64,000 bases of DNA from Porites lobata (GCA_942486035.1 CALNXK010000032.1:1836501-1900500); one strand, 5' to 3'; numbered from the stretch's first letter, positions 1 to 8,935 are shown. Notes: generated by a model from the letters alone, not told the origin. Translations and numbers: made by a program.

Positions 1-880
1 TTTTCAGGGGAATAGAATAAAGATAAAATTTTTGTGAATGCAAAAAAGAATGTTGATTTCTATTTGGCCCGCTCTCAGGGTTGTAAATGCTCCGGGGAAG
101 GGTGAACATACAAGACTGACATTACAGTGACAACAAGGCGTAGTTGTCATGGTCACAGAATTATAATGTTCATTGCTCTTTAGACGCCGTTATGGACTCG
201 ATACGCAATTACGATACGTCGGAAACAGAGAACGACACTGACACGGATTGTTCTCCCAGTGAAACATGGCTACAGTTGCTAGTGAACCAAGTGCGGTCTG
301 TCTATTTACTTGCGGTTTCTAAAAATAATTTTCATGCGTGCCGTCATGTCGCCCAACGGTTTACAACAATCTGAGCATTTTCTGTCGTTGGAAAAGATTT
401 ATTCCTATATATTTCACTATTTCCAACGGTTAACAAGAACTTACCATTACAGAGGTCTTCTCAGAATGAAAAGAACAGCACATGTTACGTCCTATACAAC
501 GGTTTACATCTAAAACATCGAAATATGAGACTGTCACTCAGTTATTCCTCAAAGACCGCTAGTAAATCGTTGTAAACCGTTTGGAAATCGCCATTTTAAG
601 AACAATGTGCTCTGTTTGTCCAGACTATTATGTACTATATCCAGGACACATAATTCCCTTGGTTGACGGAATGTTTTAGCCTAAGAATCACCCTCAAAAT
701 GGACACCAAAGTACACGGTTTACAATCCGGAACTAACGTTGTAGACAAACGGAAGTGACGTCAGCTTTGTACTGCATAAGACTGTAATTCCTCTTATCTT
801 ATGTTTACAAGTATTGATTGTCAACTATTGTAGGCATTTCTGCTCACAACTGCCTAGTACTTTATTGTTCCCTTTCTTTT
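1..880. other. Non-coding left flank with CGGTTTACA motif cluster
   Basis: I recognise no gene here; short open frames have no family signature. A core CGGTTTACA, or its reverse complement, recurs near 355, 498, 573 and 716, with a CGGTTAACA variant near 427. Such clustering can mark subterminal repeats of a DNA transposon or a set of protein-binding sites. The stretch adjoins the Tc1-like transposase remnant and may include one of its ends, but no matching inverted terminal repeat was found. Confidence 0.3.
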
Positions 881-889
881 TAATGATTA

Positions 890-1980
890 AATCGATACAA
901 CCATTTATCGAGTCAATAATTTTATCAATCGATTCGGCAGGTCAGTTGAAAAAGGTAGTTATTACACGGCTTTGGAATTCGTCGTAGTTTCCACGAGTAA
1001 TATTTTTACTCAAAGTTTGTTGGCTCAGGTCGCTTCTTACTGAATGCAACAAATTCTCTATAGGATTTAAATCTGAACTTCTGAGAGGGATAGATAACAA
1101 TTCTGCTATAAGTTTTCCTAAAGCCTTCTTCACTCCCGCGGCGTTCTGGCTCGGATCACCGTCTTGAAGCCAAAGGCGGAGAGCCCTTTGTCGGCTTTTC
1201 TAAAGAAACTAGCAAAATTGGCTTTAACAAAATTTTCAAAAAACTGTTCTTCTAGCTTTTCGTATGGATGGCAAGCTATAACCCCTTTGTTGTAACTAAT
1301 AGCCACTAAAAGCTTAAGAACTCTTCCACCACTGCCCTCTTTCTTCCCCTCGACGTGCATCCCTCAGCTAGACCCTCCTTTTTAGTCCTCCATATTCGGC
1401 CTTGTGGGGCTTTGGCCTGGCCCGCCGGGTTTCTTCTGTCATAGAAACTCACTCTGTCTAAGCAAAAGTTTACTTTGGAAGTCCACACGTCTCTCGATCT
1501 TTCTTTGCGAATCGTTTTAGCAAAGCGATATCTGCATACAATATCGTTCGAGGAAAGAACCCCCTTTTTGAGCCTCTGTCTGTACCCAAATCCATACTTG
1601 TTCAAAACACGACGCACCTTTCTATTGCTTACTTGACCTGTATGCAATCCGCACGCCTCAACCAGTTTACCTCAAGTGATGTTTGGGTTTTCGCGACGAA
1701 GGATTTTGACTTGTCGGATTAATAATCTCTCCATTCTGGTATCGATCATAAGAGGTCGTCCAGGGCTCGCTCTCATCTTTTTCGTCTTTAAGCTTTCAAA
1801 ATGGTCCTTCTTAATTTTAAAGATTGTCGCTAATGAAACTCCAAGCTTTTCTGATATTTTCCGAGGTTTGTGCTGCTTATCTTTCAATGCATATAGTATA
1901 TATGCCTTTAAACTACCGTCCATGACGCCGTGGAAAACCATGTTTGTTGATCTGTAAGTAACCCCCCAATGACGTAACAA
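890..1980 (-). pseudogene. Tc1/mariner (Tc1-like) transposase, decayed
   Basis: Cut-and-paste transposase of the IS630-Tc1-mariner superfamily. The N-terminal part has a helix-turn-helix (KISEKLGVSLATIFKIKK) and a GRP-type linker (ASPGRPLMID). The catalytic core follows in pieces: first Asp in FCLDRVSF, second Asp in a DGDPSQN block, and Glu in SSDLNPIENL. Counting from the first Asp of DGDPSQN gives 34 residues to the Glu, so DD34E, the Tc1 type. A nonsense codon lies near 1672, frame changes near 1330 and 1140, and further stops near the C-terminus, so it cannot make active protein. No clear inverted terminal repeats were found on either side. Family identification is firm; element boundaries are not. 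Confidence 0.85.
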
Positions 1981-2054
1981 TAACTTTCCCGATTATTTAC
2001 CATAATTAGCGGTAATTGGTCGTCCTGAACAATGGCGTCAAATCACTGGGGCAA

Positions 2055-2128
2055 GTACAATAATTTAATGTAGGAATAGTTTCCCCTCCAACGGTCTTTT
2101 TGGATTATCCGTCAAAATGTATTAAATA
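2055..2128 (+). pseudogene. Possible middle fragment of the Polinton A protease
   Basis: Just left of the inverted-repeat insertion, the plus strand encodes a short frame (VFLDYPSKCIKY) that resembles the FFDSYG-type segment preceding the catalytic Cys of adenain-like Polinton proteases. The Cys part lies just right of the insertion. The fragment is very short, so this is an inference from order and spacing. Confidence 0.3.
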
Positions 2129-2386
2129 CAATCTTGGACAAAAAGTGTTAAGAATTTTGCTCTTTCTTACACACAGGAGACCCACCCTGTGTATTTGGCA
2201 CCATGGTGACCCCTTCCCCCACCCCTCCCTGGTGTTGTTTAGTAGGCAGCAAAAATGTTCGGGCCACACTTCAACATTGTTTTTTTCGGAGGGGAGAGTA
2301 TCTTGAGTGAACCGGGCTTTAGAGGGAAGTATTCTAAGATTAAACATATAACGTGCATTGTTCTTAACATTTTTGTCCAAGATTGT
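2129..2386. mobile_element. Short inverted-repeat element (MITE-like) in the protease gene
   Basis: About 258 bp bounded by nearly perfect inverted ends: CAATCTTGGACAAAAAGTGT at the left and, as reverse complement, the same with one base missing at the right (ACATTTTTGTCCAAGATTG). It separates the conserved Cys block of the protease from likely upstream protease sequence. No long target-site duplication is obvious. It has no transposase of its own, so it would be non-autonomous. A secondary hairpin of other origin is possible. Confidence 0.6.
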
Positions 2387-2401
2387 TGGTTCAAGCAATA
2401 G

Positions 2402-2674
2402 AAAGAAGTCATTACCAGTGATCATACCCTGCAAGCCATGGACAGTCAAACCTGTGGACATTATGCGCTCTTGTTTTTAAAAGCCAAAGCCAGGAATGAA
2501 TCCTTTCAAGATTTTTTAGCGCAATGGAACTCGCAAAATTTAGTATTAAATGATCGTCGTGCGGGTGAAAAGATTCAACGTCTAATTAAGACACAGCTGT
2601 CTAGAAAAGAATTAAGTTGTAAACAATACAATATAAGCTCTTGCGCCTTTTGCTATTTTTATGATTTGCAATAA
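2402..2674 (+). pseudogene. Adenain-like cysteine protease, C-terminal part (Polinton A)
   Basis: Maturation protease of Polinton/adintovirus virions, related to adenovirus adenain (peptidase C5 fold), which cleaves capsid precursor proteins. Visible are the Gln of the oxyanion hole and the nucleophile in LQAMDSQTCGHYALLFLK, followed by the alpha-helical tail with NDRRAGEKIQRLI. The upstream part with the catalytic His is absent or separated by the inverted-repeat insertion. An AATAAA overlaps the stop and is followed by a GT-rich stretch, a good polyadenylation site. It is the first gene of the plus-strand block of Polinton A. Confidence 0.8.
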
Positions 2675-2711
2675 ATGTGTGTACCCAACTCTGTGTCTTT
2701 CATTCTTGAAC

Positions 2712-3008
2712 ATGTTAACGCGTGGGGATGAGCAAAATGCCATAGAGGGATTGGCTTTTACGCAAGCCCATATCTATTTGTTGTACCAATGGTATTGTCA
2801 TTGTCATTGGTCCTTGGGTACTTTACAAGACTGGATGGAGATTATGACCCTTGCCAGATGTCATCCATTATCTGCATTAAACACCTTTCTGTTGGACAAA
2901 CCAGTCCTTAAAAAGGTGGTGTTTACTACCCTAGCCTTAGTCTCTCCCAGACTGTATCGAGTGTACTTTCAGCATGATTACACGTCAGGATTCCCGTCAA
3001 GTCTATGA
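2712..3008 (+). CDS. Small Polinton A protein, unknown function (98 aa)
   Basis: Intact 98-aa frame starting at the first ATG after the protease polyadenylation site; a longer in-frame start at about 2661 would overlap that site. I do not recognise the family. It is rich in aromatic residues, His and Cys (HIYLLYQWYCHCHW) and ends with an SPRLYRVYF motif. The following gene also ends with an SPRLY motif. The next start codon (2974) lies 35 bases inside this gene, in keeping with the compact, overlapping layout of the block. A virion accessory role is an inference from position only. Confidence 0.5.
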   Translation: MLTRGDEQNAIEGLAFTQAHIYLLYQWYCHCHWSLGTLQDWMEIMTLARCHPLSALNTFLLDKPVLKKVVFTTLALVSPRLYRVYFQHDYTSGFPSSL

Positions 3009-3255
3009 GGCCTTTGCCAAAGCCAAGGTACTGTATATGAGTCAACATTCGTGGGAGATTTTTGACCAAGACCAATGGGATGGGTCTCATAGGAAGCAAG
3101 CGGTTCAGTTGTCTCAACAACAAGCTTGGGAGGCCATGAGACACTCTATTGAATGGATGGGGAAAACCTATTTAAGGGAACACATGCAATTGATTGTTCA
3201 ATTAGCTTCTCCGCGTTTGTATCAAACACTATGGGGCGCAAACGACACACTGTGA
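2974..3255 (+). CDS. Small Polinton A protein, unknown function (93 aa)
   Basis: Intact 93-aa frame. It is charged and helix-prone, begins MITRQDSRQVYEAFAKAK, has a Gln-rich middle, and ends LASPRLYQTLWGANDTL. The SPRLY motif is shared with the end of the preceding protein, suggesting an ancient tandem duplication or a shared recognition signal. The last 25 bases overlap the start of the basic protein gene at 3231. No family recognised; a structural or maturation role is inferred from context. Confidence 0.5.
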   Translation: MITRQDSRQVYEAFAKAKVLYMSQHSWEIFDQDQWDGSHRKQAVQLSQQQAWEAMRHSIEWMGKTYLREHMQLIVQLASPRLYQTLWGANDTL

Positions 3256-3574
3256 GGCGAACACGTCGCCAAAGTCAAAAAGGGGGCACCCGATTTAAAA
3301 GAAAACCCCGTCTAGTGGATAAAATTGCCGAAGTTGTGGCTATGGGTTTATCGGGACCCTCTCCCAGTTTTGCTAAAATGGGTGCTTTCTTAGCCAAGCA
3401 AGCTTTCAAAGGTATAAAAGACAACGTCCGTCATTATCAGAGAGGCAAAGCACTGTCTTATCCACAGCCACCAAAATTGGTTATAAATTGGGCAACGACA
3501 AAGGCTATAAACGTATAGGTGCAGTGGGAGCGACTGGTCATTACACTCACTTTCGTAAACCTTGGGAAACATGA
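3231..3574 (+). pseudogene. Small basic virion core-like protein (Polinton A)
   Basis: The N-terminus is strongly basic (MGRKRHTVRRTRRQSQKGG), like the DNA-condensing core proteins of adenoviruses and the small basic proteins found beside the ATPase in Polintons. A hydrophobic Gly/Ala stretch follows (VVAMGLSGPSPSFAKMG). One frameshift near 3475 moves the frame; in the new frame it continues to a TGA at 3572-3574 that overlaps the ATG of the ATPase gene as ATGA. That exact overlap supports the proposed true end. The virion DNA-binding role is inferred from composition and location. Confidence 0.6.
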
Positions 3575-4138
3575 TTCGTCAACCTGCTAGTGTGATTATT
3601 GCTCGACCTTCCAGTAGTGGCAAGAGTGAATTGGTCGAAAACTTCTTGAAAGGGAAAAAACTGTTTTATCCTCCTCCTAAAAAAATGGTCTACTGTTACG
3701 ATCGATGGCAACCTCACTTTGATCGTATGAAAAAGCAATCCAAGGTCATTTTTACAAAGGTCTCCCTCCTGAAGGAGCGTTAGTCAAATGGTTTAAACCA
3801 TGGGATTCTCATTCTCGATGATCTGATGGAAGAATCTGGCAATGACAAACGCGTGCTGGAGTTATTTACTAAATCATCATCGTGGTATTACCGCGTTGTA
3901 TCTAACCCAAGATCTCTTTCCTCCCGGCAAATTTGCCAAAACCATCAACCGCAACACGCATTACGCTGTTTGCTTCAAAAGTCCACGGGACAAGATGGGC
4001 ATCCGTAACTTGTTGCTGCAAGTGTATCCAGACAAATGGCGACGAGTGCTTCAATTATTTTTGAGGTTGACGGCTCGCCCCTTTGGCTATTTTATGTTGG
4101 ATTTTCATCCAGCCTCCGACGATCATTTTCGCGTATGA
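3571..4138 (+). pseudogene. FtsK/HerA-type (A32-like) packaging ATPase (Polinton A)
   Basis: Genome-packaging ATPase of the Polinton/adintovirus/NCLDV A32 family, which pumps DNA into the capsid. Walker A is VIIARPSSSGKSELV near the N-terminus. Walker B is ILILDDLMEE near residue 80. The conserved LYLTQDLFPPGKFAKTIN block, with its sensor-like Gln-Asp, follows, then NTHYAVCFKSPRDKMG. Three frameshifts (near 3770, 3810 and 3880) break it. The start overlaps the previous stop as ATGA, and the stop overlaps the next start the same way at 4135. Length, about 190 codons, is close to family size. Confidence 0.88.
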
Positions 4139-4457
4139 GTCATTTAACCCAACGTGAGGGGAAACCTCAGGTTCATACGTTTGACGAAGATATAAAAGGA
4201 GATTCATTCACGAGTGATTCATTAACCATGGTCAAAGGACGACAACGACGGAGAAGGTTGGCAAAAAAGCGCAAACCTGGGGTGGGACTCCCTTCTTAGC
4301 AGCAGCGATTCCTACCTTAGTGGCTGGAGGGAAAGCGGCGGCCATGGGAGGACTAGGCGTTGCAGCCAATTATGGGACCATGAAAGCTTTACATGCCTTA
4401 TCCAAACAGAAGTTTAAAAGGAAACGCAAACCCCAAAGGAGAACTAAAGCACAATGA
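4135..4457 (+). pseudogene. Basic, hydrophobic-centred virion protein (Polinton A)
   Basis: Begins at an ATGA overlap with the ATPase stop. The N-terminal third is acidic and polar. Then comes a basic patch (MVKGRQRRRRLAKKRKPG), a hydrophobic Ala/Gly-rich segment (LAAAIPTLVAGGKAAAMGGL), and a second basic tail. This basic-hydrophobic-basic layout is typical of small pX or membrane-active proteins in Polintons. One frameshift near 4296 splits it. An internal ATG at 4228 is an alternative start just before the basic patch. The TGA at 4455-4457 overlaps the next ATG as ATGA. Confidence 0.55.
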
Positions 4458-4798
4458 CGGGACGTATGACACGGCAAGGGGCCTTTTTAAAAGATGTCTT
4501 AAAGGAAGCCAACCAAAACAAACGTCAACAAAAACTTCGCTATGCCAATGCAGATCAGATTAATGCTGAGTGAATTATTTATGAATACCTTGCGTGGGGC
4601 GATTCGTCCTGGCAGAAAAACCGTGCCCAAATTAAAACCCTACAGCAAACAGCTTCGCATGATTGCAAGTCCCCGTCAGAGTATAAAAAGAAGACGTAGC
4701 CTCATGATTCATCAATTAGGAGCAGGTGTTTGGAGTGAATTAAAACGTTGTTATCATTGTGCTAAGACCCGCTACCGCTATCAAGATGAAACAAGTCC
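4454..4798 (+). pseudogene. Conserved small Polinton protein, KRRR-LL type
   Basis: Starts at an ATGA overlap. After one frameshift near 4560 the frame continues with LFMNTLRGAIRP, then LKPYSKQLRMIASPRQSIKR and RRRSLMIHQLGAG. The pattern (N-terminal helix, KPYxKxLRxLAxxxxSxKRRRxLLxQ, then a Gly-rich stretch) recurs in small proteins of invertebrate Polintons; its function is unknown to me. It is basic and could bind DNA or the capsid interior. The exact C-terminus is uncertain because the frame runs on past the next start codon at 4786. Confidence 0.55.
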
Positions 4799-4917
4799 TG
4801 TTACAACGACTGCTATGTGTGCTAGAAGGGTTGATGACGTTGGCCACCCTGTTGAAAAACCTTCACCAACGCATGAAAGAAAAATATCCCAAGAGGTGGG
4901 GGTCCAAAAACGTATAA
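4786..4917 (+). CDS. Tiny Leu-rich protein (43 aa), Polinton A
   Basis: A 43-codon frame with ATG in another ATGA context, matching the start/stop overlap style of its neighbours. The N-terminal half is an amphipathic or membrane-like helix (VLLQRLLCVLEGLMTLATLL) and the C-terminal half is basic. No family recognised. Short frames arise by chance, but position and start context make it a reasonable candidate. Confidence 0.35.
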   Translation: MKQVLLQRLLCVLEGLMTLATLLKNLHQRMKEKYPKRWGSKNV

Positions 4918-4956
4918 GTATGCCCCTGGGACTTTAATGTTCATTCATTGCTGACC

Positions 4957-5761
4957 ATGGACGGTATTAGCAGCACGCCAGTGGAAAACTCTGTTCAATT
5001 TTTACGGCCTAGGGATAAATACAGATCAGACCTCTTAGATGGTAGTCGTCTGACTAAAGCAGCGGGTTTAGCGGCCCATCAAGAACTGTTGCTAGAAATT
5101 CCGGCGCCGATACCTGGAAAGAACCCAGTTTGAAATCTGTGAATCGACAGTTACGACAATGGACCAAGAAGATTCATCAGCCTGGGGGTATACGCTCTAT
5201 AAGGCGTGATGATTCAGATGAGGATAACGATGAAAATGATTTAGCAGTGGGTCCCATGCAACAATTCATGGAGAATATTCGAAAAATTCAGAAAAGTATC
5301 AAAAGGAAAGACACGACCCCTAACGTTCCACAAACACCCGTGACACCGGCTATTAAACAATCGCCCAGGACTCCGGAAAGCAGAAAAAAACCAAAGTTTT
5401 CCTTTAAAACTGGGTCGAAAGAAAAGCGTTTGTTAGGGAAGACACCTAAAAGGAAACGTCTGCTTCGTCTACCTACAAGACCCATGAAAAGTCTTTGGAA
5501 GAATTAGCGACAGAATTACCCTTTTCAGACCAGTTAGGCGAATCTCCTTGGAAAACTCCGGGTGAACTGGCCAGAGACAGTCTCAGAGCCATAAGAAGAC
5601 GTACACGCAAATCCTAGGGTGAGGAACGAAAAAAAGACGGTTTAAAACAAACTGTGCTGAAAAAGGCCACCGAAAAAGCTTTGAAAAAGTTAGTCCCGGC
5701 CCCTGGGTGGAAACCCTTTGGTACTCCGACTAGACGCAAACTCGATGGCAAAGTCTGGTAG
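4957..5761 (+). pseudogene. Lys-rich hypothetical Polinton A protein
   Basis: A reading region of about 268 codons, broken by frameshifts near 5110 and 5480 and an in-frame stop at 5615. The N-terminus contains FLRPRDKYRSDLLDGSRLTK and an Ala-rich stretch, then RQLRQWTKKI, an acidic run (DDSDEDNDEND), a Pro/Thr-rich linker (TPVTPAIKQSPRTPESR) and a long basic tail. I cannot assign a family; the layout resembles a disordered virion or scaffold protein. Its stop at 5759-5761 lies inside the next gene, which starts at 5745, a 17-base overlap that supports this frame as the original one. Confidence 0.5.
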
Positions 5762-6122
5762 GAGAAAACGTTCAAGACCCCGTAGAAGGAGACAGCGAGG
5801 GGGAAAATTTGATTTTCAAAAAGCCATTGAGAAAACAGGCATGGAGTTTCATATTCCCTCGTAGCGATTTGCAGGCCCTGGCACGAAACTAGCCAAACGT
5901 TTGAAACGCGGAGACAAGCCAAAAAACAGGTTAGACTGAATTGCCGTGCATCATGACATTGCTTATAGCAAAACCAAGAATTTGCAAGATAAATGGAAAG
6001 CAGATGACGTCATGATCAAAGCCGTTGATCGTTTACCCGGGAAAAAGACCATAACCGAGAAAGTCATGCAAGCCAAGAAAAAAATTCAAATTGTAATCTG
6101 GGTGTGTTTTTTATTTCAATAA
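5745..6122 (+). pseudogene. Parvovirus-type phospholipase A2-like protein (Polinton A)
   Basis: The N-terminus is Arg-rich (MAKSGRRKRSRPRRRRQRGG). Then follows a PLA2 domain of the parvovirus VP1-unique-region type: calcium-loop-like FAGPGTKLAKRLKRGDKP and the catalytic His-Asp motif in AVHHDIAYSKTK, then a downstream helix with KADDVMIKAV. In parvoviruses this activity lets virions breach endosomal membranes; a similar entry or exit role here is an inference. Two in-frame stops (5862 and 5937, the latter directly before the catalytic motif) inactivate it. The terminal TAA at 6120 sits in an AATAAA, which is probably the polyadenylation signal of the whole plus-strand block. Confidence 0.8.
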
Positions 6123-6700
6123 ACAAAGACTGTGCACACCAATTTGTTTGTCATTGTTGTTAAAATTGATTGAAATGTAACATGACAACATATTGACTGT
6201 CGGACTGAAAGTTGACCAGGGTTTGAGGGAATTGAAACAATCCACCCCATCGTGACATGCGCCTGCTTTCTCTCACTGACGTAAATCGGCCGGACTTAAA
6301 TAGTTTTTTTTCCACACATCGGATTGACCTGATCTTTCTGCTTCATACCAAAGTTCTATCAAATTCACACTTTGAATAAGTCTTTGAATAAGGACATTTT
6401 GGGTAATATGGCAATCGAGACTTTCCACCCTGATTCAGGTAAAAACAAACTGGGGGATAGTTTGACTCTAAACTGATTGGCTTTATTATTCGCATAGTCA
6501 CTGGTGACATGGTGAGACTTCAAACGTCGTCCTTCATTCCCTCCCTCTATTTATACCCTGACCCAACAACAACAATAACATCACACAGAGACTGTATCTC
6601 GAACTTAGTTTATTTCTACATTAAACCTCCCTAACGATTTAATGTTACAACACTTCGAATAGCGCCACCATGCAGACCTATTCCTATGAACAATACTTGT
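6123..6700. promoter_or_regulatory. Intergenic space between convergent Polinton A blocks
   Basis: Separates the plus-strand structural block from the end of minus-strand PolB. AATAAA at 6118-6123 (plus) and a minus-strand AATAAA near 6480 are likely polyadenylation signals for the two convergent units. No coding signature seen. A short CAACAACAACAATAACA run lies near 6565. Confidence 0.4.
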
Positions 6701-7418
6701 TTACAACTCTAACAACATGTCCACTTTGCCTCGAATGCCAACGTATCCATAGGGATAGGACATTCGAGTGGTTCGGTCAATCACTCGCTTATCAAACACT
6801 AAGCCATATTGTTTCTCCCTTTCTATCAGACGAATACATTTGTTGGTTTGGTCCCTATTAAAGAAATTCTTATCGACAAACGTGATGGTTCGCCTTTCCT
6901 CTTGAGGGTCATCCAATTCTTTTAAAATGTTATCCCTCAAGGCATAAAAGTTTAACGACAACTCATTTCGGTAATTCAGAGAAAACCCTCTGACTTGACA
7001 TTCCACTTTCCCTCCCCTGGTAAGATACCCATAATTTTTAGGTCCCCCACTAGCAAATTCTATGATGGGATCTCCGTCCTTTTCGTCTGTAAAATCTCTT
7101 AAAAAAACACCCAAGGGAATTTCTACTTGACCGGGGCGCCATTTGTAAATCACGGAATCCGTGTCATAATAAAAGACACGTTGCTGAAGGGTTTCTAAGG
7201 CTGAGTACAGGGTCAGGCAAGCATGGGCAGTGGTGTAGACGGCCACAAAGATGTTGGTCTTCAGATTCTGTTCCACTTGTTCCTCTGCACGGGTAGTCAC
7301 GACCTCCAACACGTCTTCTGAACACACGCGTATGTTGCTGATGTGGTAACTGGGGTCTTTTAAAAGGCTGTACTGGGTACTGGGTTTATTATTTCGTTCG
7401 CCAAATTTTCCCCAAAAG

Positions 7419-7673
7419 CTGGTTAAAAAAAAGAACGTAAAACATATTAGAGGTGTTCTTAGATGGCAGACTTTTCCTACAAATAACAACGTTAAAATGC
7501 AGACTTTTTCTGCTTTGTTTTCATACATTTCCTTTATATTTTTAGGTCAAAGAGTGTTTGCACTTTCTTTCAACACGGTGTTTCTTAAATGCAGACTTTT
7601 GCTGCCACTAACAAGGTTAAAATGCAGACTTTTACTGCATGTTACGTTATTGTAAACATAAACAAATACTCAC
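7419..7673 (-). other. Putative spliceosomal intron inside PolB motif B
   Basis: On the minus strand the codons for MMLN are followed by TC, then GTGAGTATTTG, a consensus donor with GT at 7673-7672. The right side ends TTCTTTTTTTTAACCAG, a polypyrimidine tract and AG at 7420-7419, then C TTT TGG GGA. Joining the ends completes a Ser codon and gives the universal motif B order (LNS then FWGKFG). Without splicing a TGA occurs at once. The intron is 255 bases. It contains repeated AAAATGCAGACTTTTNCTGC units. A coincidental insertion with perfect GT-AG ends is the less likely alternative. Confidence 0.8.
7450..7660. repeat. Internal duplication within the PolB intron
   Basis: The unit GCAGACTTTTNCTNC followed by about 20 bases and TTAAAATGCAGACTTTT occurs twice: 7464-7514 and 7590-7640, with the core GCAGACTTTT present four times. 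The middle has diverged. It may be a small tandem duplication or a repeat element that enlarged the intron. Confidence 0.6.
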
Positions 7674-8689
7674 GAGTTGAGCATCATTTTGGCCACTTGT
7701 TTCCTTCCCGGGTTTTTGGCGACGTTTTCAAGGGTGATCCCTTCCCGCTCTTGGTACCGTCTGATGTAATTCTGCTTCTCTTCTGGGGTGCGACAGTCAT
7801 CTGGCCAGCCCGCTGACTCTTGCTTGATCTTAAGCCAAGTGTTGACATAGTCCGCGAACAGACCAGTTTGTCGATCTTGTTCTTGAAAATGCCACACTTC
7901 GTGGATCTTTAAAACACGGTACCCCAGTTCTACAGCTTTTTGGATTTCGGTGGTGACCCTTTGATGTAACAGCCGAGGAAAAACGTTCTTGGATGAGTTT
8001 TCCTTTTCTCAGATTTTGGTATTGGGAGCCACCGTCAGAACGCTCCTTCATAGTCACGATGGCGCGGGCTAGGCAAAGATCGTGGTTGTTTTTAATTGAA
8101 GGACGCATCGGTTTGTTTTTGCCATCTTTTCCGAGGCCATTTTTCCAGGGTTTTTATTTGCAGGTCGACTTCCCTGTCCAAAGGTTTTGACAAAAGTCAG
8201 TTCGACAAAAAAGCCATCTCTTTCGGGATCAATCACTTGAGCAGAATTCAGTTTTCTGGCCAGCTGTTCCAAATAAGCTCTGGCACATTTCTGATTGTTT
8301 AACCATTCATTCAAGGGTACATTTCTGGCGGACTGGGCCCATATGTTGGTGAGGGAATTGGAATAGATGGCAACAAGCAGCGAATATTGTGCAGGATTGA
8401 TGTTTTCTGCCTGGACTACTTGCTGCAGTCCTTGGCGAATCGCTTCTGTTAAAGCTTCGCCGAGTGGTTTGTTTTCTTCTGGGGTTCGAAGTTGAAGAAA
8501 TGTTAGGCGAAACTTCTTTTGATGCACTATTCCGCGAAACGAGCGGTTTCTGCTTGCTTGGGTAAAGATGGCCCGAAAGATAGGGTTCCCACCCTGTTGC
8601 TCGTATGGGCGAGAGGCGGCTAAGAATAATTCATTGTCCTGGGAGCCCATTAAATCTATAAAAAATAGAAAACGAGAGTTATTTTCGCT

Positions 8690-8935
8690 TACTTCCGGTT
8701 CATTTCACTAACTTCCGGTTCTTTTTAGGTCGTCGGGATCTTTCGACTCCCTTCGGGTTCTTTCCAAGGTCTTAGGGTACCTTCGACCATATTCGGCTAT
8801 GTTAGTTACCTTCGGCTGCCTTTGGGTTCATTCCGAGGTCTTAGGGTACCTTCGGTTGCCTTCGACTATGTTTACTACCTTCTCCTCCCTTCGGCTATGT
8901 CCACTACCTTCGGCTCCCTTCGGATTATTTATTTA
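8690..8935. repeat. CTTCGG-rich degenerate minisatellite
   Basis: Short phrases such as CTTCGGCTCCCTTCGG and GGTCTTAGGGTACCTTCG recur. A 68-base period is visible between the two copies of AGGTCTTAGGGTACCTTCG near 8767 and 8835. It lies directly upstream of the PolB start codon. Confidence 0.6.

Larger units (their letters stand above)
6701..8650 (-). pseudogene. polB: Protein-primed DNA polymerase B (Polinton A)
   Basis: Family B polymerase of the protein-primed type that replicates Polintons. The N-terminal region (8650 to about 7990) begins MGSQDNELFLAASRPYEQQG and contains KNNHDLCLARAIVTMK, a block typical of Polinton PolB. The palm shows motif B split by an intron (AKMMLNS then FWGKFGE) and motif C as VFYYDTDSVIYK. 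The C-terminus ends GYVGIRGKVDMLLEL. A frameshift lies near 8090. Between QERF and RLLHQR near 7985 the exonuclease domain and palm motif A (SLYP-type) are missing, an internal deletion. The gene runs convergent to the structural block. Identification is secure; the copy is dead. Confidence 0.9.

Noticed and set aside
1..2000. Terminal inverted repeats of the Tc1-like copy
   Set aside because: I compared both flanks and saw no matching inverted ends or TA duplication; the ends are eroded or outside what I could match by eye.
2105..2461. Minus-strand 118-aa ORF
   Set aside because: It overlaps the inverted-repeat insertion and the protease gene on the other strand, has no family motif, and is a shadow frame.
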